From NCBI RefSeq assembly GCF_000801955.1, contig NZ_JSZO01000002.1, positions 248,001-312,000 on the forward strand: 64,000 nucleotides of DNA. Direction: 5' to 3'. Positions within the stretch are counted from its first letter, which is position 1. The number at the start of each line of letters is the position of its first letter. This DNA comes from Ralstonia sp. A12. Its GTDB lineage: Bacteria > Pseudomonadota > Gammaproteobacteria > Burkholderiales > Burkholderiaceae. A program made the position numbers and the translations under genes. This document shows, piece by piece, positions 1 to 6,901 of this stretch. Under the pieces are notes generated by a model. It ran no database searches and was not told the DNA's origin. It saw only the letters and a program-made list of their open reading frames with translations.

Positions 1-1122
1 GCCGTTGATGGTGGCGGTGGTGAGCGTTCCGTTGGACAGCCCGAAGCTCACCAGCCCGATCACGAACAGCACGATGGACAAGTCGACACGCAGCGTGAGG
101 AACGCTGCGCAGCTCACCAGCAGCAACGTCATGCCCGTGAGTGTGGGCAGCTTGTAGCCGTGGCGGTCGATGACCTTGCCGGTAATCGGCCCCACCACGA
201 AGATGCACGCCGTCATGCACAGCACCCACAGCCCAGCACGCACCTTCGAGTAGTTCAGGATGTTCTGCATGAACAACGGCAGCACGAACAGGAAGCTCGC
301 CATCACGAAGTTGAAGATGATGCGGATGCCCACCACCGTCAGGTAGGTGCCGTTCTTCAGCAGCGACAGATTGATGAGCGGTGCCTCCACACGCAGGCTG
401 CGGCGCACGAACAGCACGGTCGAGATGGCGCCCACCCCTGCCAGCGCGCCGATCTGCGCCCACGTGAGCGTGGCCAGCGCGTTGGACAGCACGATCAGGC
501 AGCCCAGCCCCAGCAGGTATAGCGGCACGCCCACCACGTCGAGCTTGCGAGCACTCAGCTCGTTCGCGTCGTCACGGTCGACGAACGCGGCGGTCAGCAG
601 CAGCGACAGCAACCCCAGCGGCACGTTGATGAGAAAGATCATCTCCCACCCGAACGCCTGCAGGATGAAGCCGCCCAGCGGCGGCCCCGCCGCCAGCCCG
701 ATCCCGGTAATGGTGACGGCCACGCCCGTTGCCAGGCCCTTCTGCTCGGGCGGAAACGCCTTGCCGATCAGGATGAGCGCCAGCCCCAGCGTGGCTGAGA
801 AGCCGATGCCCTGAACAAAGCGCGCCGCGATGATGGCCTCGATGCTGTGTGCAAACGCCCCGATGTAGAGCGACGACAGCACGAACAGCAGCCCGCCCGC
901 CATGAACACACGCTTCTTGCCGTAGCGGTCGGCCAGCACGCCCGACAGACAGAAGAACGCCGCCGCAGCCGCCAGGTAACTGACGATCACCAGCTGAATC
1001 TGCTCGATGCTGGCGTTGAAATCTTTGGAGAATTCCGCCAGCGCCAGATTGACGATGGTCAGGTCCAGGTTGATCAGCAACAGGTAGATGCCGATCGAAA
1101 ACAGCACGATCCATTTCTTCAT
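1..1122 (-). CDS. MFS drug/metabolite exporter, DHA2 (14-TMS) family, C-terminus beyond window
   Basis: Inner-membrane proton-driven exporter of the major facilitator superfamily. Translating the minus strand from the ATG at 1122 gives 374 codons without a stop before the window edge, so the protein is partial. Residues 19-28 (LDLTIVNLAL) match the DHA2 first-helix motif. Residues 61-70 (GVLADRYGKK) are the cytoplasmic loop 2-3 motif A. GLAAGPPLGG further on is the antiporter motif C, so export is more likely than uptake. It lies 66 bp downstream of the oxygenase gene on the same strand and is probably the efflux step of the biosynthetic locus to its right. Substrate unknown. Family call is firm; the role in the cluster is inference. 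Confidence 0.9.
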   Translation of the reverse strand, partial: MKKWIVLFSIGIYLLLINLDLTIVNLALAEFSKDFNASIEQIQLVIVSYLAAAAAFFCLSGVLADRYGKKRVFMAGGLLFVLSSLYIGAFAHSIEAIIAARFVQGIGFSATLGLALILIGKAFPPEQKGLATGVAVTITGIGLAAGPPLGGFILQAFGWEMIFLINVPLGLLSLLLTAAFVDRDDANELSARKLDVVGVPLYLLGLGCLIVLSNALATLTWAQIGALAGVGAISTVLFVRRSLRVEAPLINLSLLKNGTYLTVVGIRIIFNFVMASFLFVLPLFMQNILNYSKVRAGLWVLCMTACIFVVGPITGKVIDRHGYKLPTLTGMTLLLVSCAAFLTLRVDLSIVLFVIGLVSFGLSNGTLTTATING

Positions 1123-1188
1123 GAGATGGCCTCTTGCACCGGCAGACACCGCGCGGGCATCTGCCGGTCAACGGGTGGCTGGGCGGGG

Positions 1189-2010
1189 TCAGTGGAACAT
1201 GCGCCAGCTGTCTTCGTGGCGCACCAGGAAGGCGCCGATCGTGCGGCGCACGGCCTGGCATTGCTCCACGGCATGCATGACGCGCGTGTTGAGCACGTGC
1301 AGCTGGCCGGGTTTGCCATGCACCACCAGCTTGGGCACGTCTTCAAGCTGGGGGATGCTTTGATTGGCAAAGAACTCGGCCATCAGTGTGTGCAATTGGG
1401 CGAAGTCCTGCGGGCGGTAGTCCCAGAACACGAGGCCCGTGCCTTCATCGGAATCCGCCACCGACAGGAACACCGAGATCTGGTTCTTCAGCTCGGAGTA
1501 GTTCTCGCCAATCGGCCAGTTGCCCGGGTCGCGCGAGAAGTGGATGGCGTCGCAATGCGGCGGCACGCTGTACACGCCTTCCTTCTTGGGCTGGAACTCG
1601 CGTTTGGAGGTGAGCGGAAACTCCGCCCACGTGCCTACCTGCACGGTGTCAATGTGCAGCGCATCGTGAATGAGCCGCGCGAAGGCGGTGTTGCGCAGTT
1701 GCCCGTTGAAGCGGCCGGCATAGGCAAAGTAGTCGGCCAGCCCGACCACGAGCTTTTCGTTTTCCAGAAACTGCATCGGCCCGACGGCTACGCCGGTGTT
1801 GGCCACGCCCGAGAGCGAGCGGTGCGGAATCACCTCGGGGTAGGCCGGGTCGGCCCACCACGTATCGAGTTGTTCGGGCTGCACCACATCCAGCAACACG
1901 GCAATCGCATCACCATCGCGCACCAGCGCCACGGCTTCATCGATGTGCAGGTCACGGGTTTCGGCGGGTGCGCCAAAGCGGTGGATTTCGGAGCGATACG
2001 ACGTGCTCAT
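1189..2010 (-). CDS. Fe(II)/2-oxoglutarate-dependent oxygenase-like protein
   Basis: 273 aa, soluble, ATG start preceded by a good GAGGAG ribosome-binding site. A facial-triad pattern is visible: H152-x-D154 (PHCDAIHF) and a distal H246 (RVMHAVEQ), followed by R255/R256, which could bind 2-oxoglutarate. The spacing and surrounding beta-strand pattern suit a double-stranded beta-helix hydroxylase. Family knowledge: such enzymes hydroxylate, desaturate or cyclise small molecules in tailoring steps. It sits between a SnoaL-like gene and an exporter on one strand, divergent from the AfsA/KAS III operon, so a tailoring role is a reasonable inference. Substrate unknown. An unrelated cupin-like fold with a similar His/Asp pattern cannot be excluded. 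Confidence 0.65.
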   Translation of the reverse strand: MSTSYRSEIHRFGAPAETRDLHIDEAVALVRDGDAIAVLLDVVQPEQLDTWWADPAYPEVIPHRSLSGVANTGVAVGPMQFLENEKLVVGLADYFAYAGRFNGQLRNTAFARLIHDALHIDTVQVGTWAEFPLTSKREFQPKKEGVYSVPPHCDAIHFSRDPGNWPIGENYSELKNQISVFLSVADSDEGTGLVFWDYRPQDFAQLHTLMAEFFANQSIPQLEDVPKLVVHGKPGQLHVLNTRVMHAVEQCQAVRRTIGAFLVRHEDSWRMFH

Positions 2011-2098
2011 CGGTCATCTCCTCAAACGGTGGATCGATAGGAAGGCGCCGCCATCCGCTCGGGATGACGGCGTGCCTGCATTCAGTGATTCAGTTGAA

Positions 2099-2482
2099 TC
2101 AGGCGAGCTGGTTTTGCAGCGTCTGCAGGTCGAAGTAGTCCTTGAACAGCGTCAGCTTGCCGGCGTCGTTGAACTCGAGAATGACGACCATCGGCAGCGT
2201 GACCTTCTTGTCGCCGAAGACGATGTCGCTGGTGCGCTCGACAAACACCGTGCCGTTTTCCGACACCACGCGGTGCTTGTTCCAGACGTACGAAGACGAC
2301 TTGCCGAAGAACTCGGCCACCTTCTCGACGGCGCGGGGCTTGCCGCGGTGCACGGTGTCGGCCAGTGGCACGTCTTCAAAAACGACGTCATCGGCCAGCA
2401 GGTCCGATACGGCGTCAAGGTCGCGCGTTTCCAGCGCACGGATGAACTGATTGGCCAAGGCCTTGGAATCGTGTTGAGCCAT
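2099..2482 (-). CDS. SnoaL-like / nuclear-transport-factor-2-fold protein
   Basis: 127 aa from the ATG at 2482; a longer open frame upstream has no convincing start. The pattern KALANQFIRALETRDLDAV, then 'LLADDVVFEDVPLAD', then WNKHRVVSENGTVFVERTSDI is the typical SnoaL/limonene-epoxide-hydrolase-like alpha+beta cone. Proteins of this fold act as small cyclases, isomerases or hydrolases, or only bind ligands. It is first gene of a minus-strand unit with the oxygenase and the MFS exporter, starting from the same intergenic region as the AfsA operon. Likely a tailoring or cyclisation enzyme of the same pathway (inference). Confidence 0.75.
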   Translation of the reverse strand: MAQHDSKALANQFIRALETRDLDAVSDLLADDVVFEDVPLADTVHRGKPRAVEKVAEFFGKSSSYVWNKHRVVSENGTVFVERTSDIVFGDKKVTLPMVVILEFNDAGKLTLFKDYFDLQTLQNQLA

Positions 2483-2522
2483 CTTGTTGCCTCTGTTGGA
2501 GTGTGGGGCGGGTCGGAATGCA

Positions 2523-2546
2523 GGCCTCCAGGTTGGGCTGGAGGCC
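2523..2546 (-). repeat. Leader hairpin upstream of the SnoaL-like gene
   Basis: GGCCTCCA and TGGAGGCC form a perfect 8-bp stem with an 8-base loop. It lies about 40 bases upstream of the SnoaL-like start on the minus strand, so it could be a 5'-UTR structure. Function unknown. Confidence 0.4.
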
Positions 2547-2579
2547 GCATACCAACGCGCGATTTCACCAATCCGTCGC

Positions 2580-2602
2580 ATTGGATTGATTGGCAATCCA
2601 AT
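2580..2602. promoter_or_regulatory. 9-bp inverted repeat, putative operator
   Basis: ATTGGATTG and CAATCCAAT are perfect inverted arms around a 5-base spacer ATTGG, which itself repeats the arm core. A further CCAATCC lies just to the left at about 2569-2575. The size and spacing suit binding of a dimeric regulator controlling the minus-strand unit, the plus-strand operon, or both. Confidence 0.5.
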
Positions 2603-2939
2603 GGCGGCCTTTTAAATCACGTGCACGCACCGTTTTGCAGATCAAAAAGGTGCCGCAGCGCCGCCTGTGCCCCGATTTGGTTCAAAGCACAAAGGCGCCG
2701 TGATTAAGCGCGGATGCTGTGTGAAAAGCGGCAACGCGTCTACTGTACTTTTTTGCAGTTGACCGCATTGCAGCAAACGGTAGGATGCGTCCAGCAGAGG
2801 CAGTGACCCGTTTCCAGCAGTGGATTTGCGGCAGAGCACCAAAGCGCGAATTCATCAGGTTGGCCGCATATGTAAATGCAATGACGCACATGCGGAAAAG
2901 GCGGGTCGATATAAAAACGATGACAAATGCGATCGACGC

Positions 2940-2953
2940 TCAAATTGATTTGA
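2940..2953. promoter_or_regulatory. 14-bp palindrome upstream of the AfsA-like gene
   Basis: TCAAAT-TG-ATTTGA is a perfect 6-bp dyad 52 bases before the AfsA-like start. It is followed by the direct repeats GCAATT and GGCAATT. Position and symmetry suggest an operator for the biosynthetic operon. Confidence 0.45.
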
Positions 2954-3005
2954 GTGATTCGCAATTGGCAATTCGACTACCCGGCACGCATACGACAGGC
3001 GCCCT

Positions 3006-3713
3006 ATGACCGATACCCTCATTCGTGTGGTTGGCAACAAGTTTCAGGAGTTGTCCAACGCGCAAAGCATCCTCACGTTCGACGAGCTCGTCACGCGTGT
3101 TCGTGAAGGGCAGCTGGAGCCGGCTGCCATCTCGCTGGAGCAGGGCATCTCGGAATCGCAGGTCGACGTGCTGCGTGATCTGGTGGCGCAGAGCAACCAT
3201 GCCGGGCAGATTTCACTGCGCAGCTATTTCGATAGCCACCAGCGCTGTGACGGCGCGCTCACGCACAAGACCAAGCGTTCGAACACGTTGATCTCCGACC
3301 CGCAGGAAACGGGCGAAGACACCTATGCCAGCGTGCTGCTGATTGACGATGACTGCGCCGACCTGAGCGACCACGTGACCGGCAAGCATGTGCAGTTCAT
3401 GGTGTTGCTGGAAGCGGCGCGGCAGATGGGCAACGCTGTCACGCAAAAATTCCACTCCACGGCAGCCAAGATGTACCTGGCCGAGAACATCAACGTGGAC
3501 TTCAAGGCGTTTGCCTATCCGTTCCGGGTGGACCTGGAGTACCGCGTGCTGGAGCGCAACCTGCGCACCACGGGCGACGGCAAGATGGCCGTGCAGATCG
3601 ACTTTCGCCAGCAGGGCAAGGTGATTGCGCAGCTCACGCTCACCTTTACGGTGCTGGACCGCAAGTTCGTCTCGGCGCTGGAAAGTACGGCGCTCAAGTC
3701 GCTACACAACTGA
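3006..3713 (+). CDS. AfsA-like (A-factor biosynthesis) hotdog-fold protein
   Basis: 235 aa. In Streptomyces, AfsA/ScbA proteins join a beta-ketoacyl chain from an acyl carrier protein to dihydroxyacetone phosphate, the first committed step to gamma-butyrolactone signals. Two AfsA signatures are visible: HKTKRSNTLISDP at residues 87-99 (family pattern H-K-x-x-x-x-N-x-L-I-S) and DHVTGKHVQFMVLLEAARQ at 122-140 (pattern D-H-x-T-G-x-H-x-x-x-M-V-L-L-E-A-A-R-Q). Canonical actinobacterial AfsA proteins have two tandem hotdog repeats in about 300 aa; this one is shorter and appears to keep one clear copy of the motif set. It opens an operon with a phosphatase, an ACP and two KAS III-like enzymes, which matches the chemistry. 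No strong ribosome-binding site precedes the ATG. Product unknown. Confidence 0.8.
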   Translation: MTDTLIRVVGNKFQELSNAQSILTFDELVTRVREGQLEPAAISLEQGISESQVDVLRDLVAQSNHAGQISLRSYFDSHQRCDGALTHKTKRSNTLISDPQETGEDTYASVLLIDDDCADLSDHVTGKHVQFMVLLEAARQMGNAVTQKFHSTAAKMYLAENINVDFKAFAYPFRVDLEYRVLERNLRTTGDGKMAVQIDFRQQGKVIAQLTLTFTVLDRKFVSALESTALKSLHN

Positions 3714-3728
3714 AGCGAAGGCGCTGTT

Positions 3729-4454
3729 ATGACCGCTGTCATCTCGCCCGTCGCTCCCGCACGTGCTGCGCCCGAGGTCGAAGCCGCACGCATCTGCGCA
3801 GTGTTCGACCTGGATGAAACGCTGATCCGCTCGAAGAGCATGCTCGCCGTGCTGGAGCAATACCACCGCAGCTCAGCTTGCGCGCCCGACCAGGCCGAGC
3901 GCCGCATCCGTGACGTGCGCGCCAACCTGACGTGGTACGTCGAGCGCAACGCCAACCGCGCCGCGCAGAACCACTACTTCTATCGGCAGCTCGCGGGCAT
4001 TCCGGTGGCAGACATGGCGCGCGCCGCGCAGCAGTGGTTCGAGGCCAATCGTGCGGCGCTGTATCACGACACGGTGGTCGCGCAGCTCAAGGCGCATCAG
4101 CAGGATGGGGCCACCGTCATCGTGGTGAGCGGTTCGTTTGCCGAGGCGATTGCACCCATCGCGGCTGACCTATCGATCGAACACGTAGTGTGCGCCCGCC
4201 TGGAGCAGCGCGACGGCCGCTACACCGGCGCCATGCTGGGTGAGCCGACGATTGGTGAAGGCAAAGCCATTGCGCTGCGCCAGTTCCTGCAAGCGCACGA
4301 TCTGTCGATGCGCGGCGGCTTTGCCTACGGCGACCACGACAGCGACATCCCCCTGCTTTCCCTGGCTGACCACCCGGTGGCGGTCGGCTCCAACGCAGTA
4401 TTGCTGGACCACGCTCGCCGGCACGACTGGCGTATTTCCCCCGCTGTTTCCTGA
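3729..4454 (+). CDS. HAD-superfamily phosphatase, SerB-like (HAD-IB)
   Basis: 241 aa, starting 15 bases after the AfsA-like stop. All HAD motifs are present: DLDETL with the nucleophile Asp27 and acid Asp29, VVSGSF (motif II), the conserved lysine in GEGKA (motif III), and YGDHDSDIPLL with paired acidic residues (motif IV). The helical cap between motifs I and II fits HAD-IB phosphoserine-phosphatase-like enzymes. In butyrolactone pathways a phosphatase removes the phosphate left from dihydroxyacetone phosphate, so this gene is a natural partner for the AfsA-like protein. The pathway role is inference; phosphatase activity is strongly supported. Confidence 0.85.
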   Translation: MTAVISPVAPARAAPEVEAARICAVFDLDETLIRSKSMLAVLEQYHRSSACAPDQAERRIRDVRANLTWYVERNANRAAQNHYFYRQLAGIPVADMARAAQQWFEANRAALYHDTVVAQLKAHQQDGATVIVVSGSFAEAIAPIAADLSIEHVVCARLEQRDGRYTGAMLGEPTIGEGKAIALRQFLQAHDLSMRGGFAYGDHDSDIPLLSLADHPVAVGSNAVLLDHARRHDWRISPAVS

Positions 4455-4470
4455 TGATTGAGGTGAACCG

Positions 4471-4707
4471 ATGGACGATCGCAAATTCATTGAAGACTTC
4501 GCGGCCCTGCTCGAAGTGTCGCCGGAACGGATCACCGACGACTTCAACCTGGTGGAAGACGCAGTGTGGGATTCGCTGGCGTTTCTCAGCACCATCGCCT
4601 TGATCGACACGCACTACCAGAAGGTGGTTGACCCGATGGCGTTGCAGGAGCTGATCACCTTCGGCCAGTTGCGTGCGCTGGTGCACGGCCAGAGCGTTGA
4701 GGCTTGA
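4471..4707 (+). CDS. Acyl carrier protein
   Basis: 78 aa, acidic, with a ribosome-binding site (TTGAGG) before the ATG. The phosphopantetheine attachment site is WDSLAFLS with Ser35 in the D-S-L motif. Helix I (KFIEDFAALLEVSPERI) and helix II (DSLAFLSTIALID) follow the ACP pattern. It is immediately followed, with no gap, by the first KAS III-like gene. It is separate from the housekeeping fatty-acid cluster, so it is probably dedicated to this pathway and delivers the acyl chain to the KAS III and AfsA-like enzymes. Confidence 0.88.
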   Translation: MDDRKFIEDFAALLEVSPERITDDFNLVEDAVWDSLAFLSTIALIDTHYQKVVDPMALQELITFGQLRALVHGQSVEA

Positions 4708-5772
4708 ATGGGCTACCGGCGCTTTCACAACGCGCGCATTGCCGGGGTGTCTGCCGCGGTGCCGGATCACGTCCGGCGCAACGAAGACATCGCCGGTGAT
4801 CCGGTGGAGATCGGCCGCACGGCCAAGCTGTGCGGCATCCAGACCCGGCACGTGGCGCCTGATGGCATGTGTGCATCCGATCTCTGCTATGCGGCTGCCG
4901 AGCGCCTGCTGGAGTCGGTCGGCTGGGAGAAGGATTCCGTCGACGCGCTGATCTTCCTCTCGCAAACGCCCGACTACGTAGTGCCGGCCACGAGCTGCGT
5001 GCTGCAACGCCGGCTGGGGCTGTCGTTCCACTGCGCGGCGTTCGACATCACGCTCGGCTGCTCGGGCTATGTGTATGGGCTGATGGTGGCCTTCGGGCTG
5101 CTGGCCAAGGAAGGCATGCGGCGCGTGCTGCTGCTGGTGGGCGATACGCCCAGCAAGCTGATCTCGCCGCACGACATTCCGGCCAACATCCTGTTTGGTG
5201 ATGCGGGCACGGCCACGGCCATCGAGTATTCGGAAGACGCGGCCGAGAGCGTCTTCTTTGCCGGCACCAACGGCGCGGGCAGCGATTCGCTCATCATCGA
5301 AGCCGGTGGCTTTCGCCAGCCGCGCACGACCGAATCTGCCGAGCGCCGTCCGCATCCGCAGGACAAGGTGCTGCGCTCGCAGGAAGAGTTGTACATGGAC
5401 GGCTCGGCCGTGTTTGGCCTCACGCTCAATCACGTGCCGGAACTGGTGCAGCAGCTCTCCACCATCTCCGGCTGGCCCGTGCAGAGCGTCGACCGCTGGC
5501 TCTTCCACCAGGCCAACAAGTTCATGCTCGATTACTTCTCGAAGAAGATCGGCATTGCGCCCGAGAAGATGCCGAGCAACATCGACCGCTTCGGCAACAC
5601 CAGCCCGCCGTCCATCCCACTGATGATGGTGACCGAGCACGATGCGGACGCACCGCGCCCGGCGCGCGAAACGCTCGGCATGGTCGGCTTTGGCGTGGGC
5701 TTTTCGTGGGGTGGGGCGCTGCTGCGGCAGGCCGATCCCGTGATGGTTCCTCTTGTGTATCACCGTCAATAA
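4708..5772 (+). CDS. 3-oxoacyl-ACP synthase III-like enzyme 1
   Basis: 354 aa thiolase-fold condensing enzyme; its ATG directly abuts the ACP stop codon, implying translational coupling. The KAS III catalytic triad is complete: Cys118 in TLGCSGYVYG, His267 in WLFHQAN, Asn297 in RFGNTSPPS. KAS III enzymes normally condense an acyl-CoA starter with malonyl-ACP; relatives in secondary metabolism use unusual starters or form C-O/C-N bonds. It differs clearly from the second KAS III-like protein of the operon, so the two may act in sequence or as a heterodimer, as PqsB/PqsC do. It is not placed next to fabD/fabG and is unlikely to be housekeeping FabH. Confidence 0.87.
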   Translation: MGYRRFHNARIAGVSAAVPDHVRRNEDIAGDPVEIGRTAKLCGIQTRHVAPDGMCASDLCYAAAERLLESVGWEKDSVDALIFLSQTPDYVVPATSCVLQRRLGLSFHCAAFDITLGCSGYVYGLMVAFGLLAKEGMRRVLLLVGDTPSKLISPHDIPANILFGDAGTATAIEYSEDAAESVFFAGTNGAGSDSLIIEAGGFRQPRTTESAERRPHPQDKVLRSQEELYMDGSAVFGLTLNHVPELVQQLSTISGWPVQSVDRWLFHQANKFMLDYFSKKIGIAPEKMPSNIDRFGNTSPPSIPLMMVTEHDADAPRPARETLGMVGFGVGFSWGGALLRQADPVMVPLVYHRQ

Positions 5773-5810
5773 CGCAATCGCGCCACCACGCAATCACGCG
5801 GAGTCCTCTC

Positions 5811-6785
5811 ATGGCGGTACAGATTCAATCGATCAGCTATGCGCTGCCGGATGCGACGCTCAGCAATCAATCCATTGCCGAGCTGAACCCGGATTGGCCT
5901 GTCGACAAAATCGCGGGCAAAACCGGCATCCACCTTCGGCATATTTCCGGCGACGACGAGTACAGCCTTGAGCTGGCCATCGCCGCCGGACGCCGTCTTC
6001 TGGACGAACACGACATCGCCCCGGAAGAGGTGGACTTCATCCTGTTCTGCAGCCAGACGCCCAAGTTCCTGATCCCGACGAGCGCCTGCCTGGTGCAGCA
6101 CGCGCTGGGCCTGCCCACGCGCAGCGGCGCGCTCGACGTGAATCAGGGCTGCTCGGGTTACGTGTCATGCCTGATGCTGGCCGAAGGGCTGGTCGACAGC
6201 GGCCGCGCCAAGGGCGTGCTGCTCATCACGGCCGACACGTACACCAAGCTGGTGGCGCCGGAAGACCGCAGCCTCAAGACCATCATGGGCGATGCGGCCA
6301 CGGCGTCGTTCATCCGCCGGGCCGATCACGGCATCGGGGTGCGTGATTTCGAGTTCGGCACCGACGGCACAGGCGCTGAAGCTATCACCGCACACACCTC
6401 GGGGTTGCACGGCTTGACCAGCGGCGGCGCGTATCAACCGGACTTCCGCATGAATGGGCCCGGCGTCTTCAACTTCGTGCTGACCAAGGTGCCGGAGGTG
6501 ATTGACGCGCTGCTGGAGAAGAACGGCCTGGAGCAAGAAGACGTGGATCTGTTCGTCTTCCATCAGGCCAATGCGCACATGCTGGAGTCGGTGCGCATCA
6601 AGATGGGCATTGCGCCCGAACGCTTCTTCGTGAGCCTGGCGGATACCGGCAACACTGGCGCCTCCAGCATTCCGCTGGCGCTGGGCGATGCCGTGCGGCA
6701 GGGCCGCGTGATGCGCGGTGACAAGGTCGTGTTGATCGGCTTTGGCGCCGGGCTGTCGTGGAGCGCCTGCCTGATCGACTGGTAA
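5811..6785 (+). CDS. 3-oxoacyl-ACP synthase III-like enzyme 2
   Basis: 324 aa; the ATG is preceded by GGAG at a 7-base distance, which decides the start over the longer open frame. Catalytic Cys114 (NQGCSGYVSC), His251 (VFHQANAH) and Asn281 (DTGNTGASS) are all present, so both KAS III proteins of the operon look active, unlike PqsB-type partners that have lost residues. About 39 bp separate it from the first KAS III gene. Likely role: chain initiation or elongation on the dedicated ACP, possibly with a CoA starter supplied by the 2-oxoacid oxidoreductase encoded next (inference). Confidence 0.87.
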   Translation: MAVQIQSISYALPDATLSNQSIAELNPDWPVDKIAGKTGIHLRHISGDDEYSLELAIAAGRRLLDEHDIAPEEVDFILFCSQTPKFLIPTSACLVQHALGLPTRSGALDVNQGCSGYVSCLMLAEGLVDSGRAKGVLLITADTYTKLVAPEDRSLKTIMGDAATASFIRRADHGIGVRDFEFGTDGTGAEAITAHTSGLHGLTSGGAYQPDFRMNGPGVFNFVLTKVPEVIDALLEKNGLEQEDVDLFVFHQANAHMLESVRIKMGIAPERFFVSLADTGNTGASSIPLALGDAVRQGRVMRGDKVVLIGFGAGLSWSACLIDW

Positions 6786-6901
6786 GCCACCGGGCGCTTC
6801 CTCGCCTTCCAACCAACGCTGTTCCGATGCCCGCTGCGCGGCGGGGCAGGCCCCCGCTCGCGCCGCATTTTGATACCGGCCCCACCTTTCGCGAGGTTCG
6901 C

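Larger units (their letters stand above)
2483..3005 (+). other. Divergent regulatory region of the AfsA/KAS III locus
   Basis: 523 bp without a convincing gene, between the minus-strand SnoaL/oxygenase/exporter unit and the plus-strand AfsA operon. It is clearly more AT-rich than its flanks on the right side and holds three dyads listed separately: a hairpin in the SnoaL leader, a 9-bp inverted repeat at 2580-2602 and a 14-bp palindrome at 2940-2953. The last 70 bases also hold a GCAATT/GGCAATT direct repeat. No regulator gene lies next to it, so the controlling factor is probably encoded elsewhere. Confidence 0.6.

Noticed and set aside
4117-5793. A 558-codon minus-strand open frame opposite the ACP and KAS III genes
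   Set aside because: Composition typical of antisense to GC-rich coding DNA; the KAS III catalytic motifs are on the plus strand.
4708-6785. The two KAS III-like genes as a PqsB/PqsC pair for alkylquinolone synthesis
   Set aside because: Both proteins keep the full Cys-His-Asn triad, and there is no PqsA-like anthranilate ligase or PqsD/PqsE neighbour. Heterodimer formation remains possible, but not alkylquinolone synthesis on this evidence.
6827-6901. Upstream ATG start for the 2-oxoacid oxidoreductase
   Set aside because: It would add 25 residues rich in Arg and Pro without family similarity and with no ribosome-binding site. The GTG at 6902 gives the expected N-terminus, although its ribosome-binding site is also weak.
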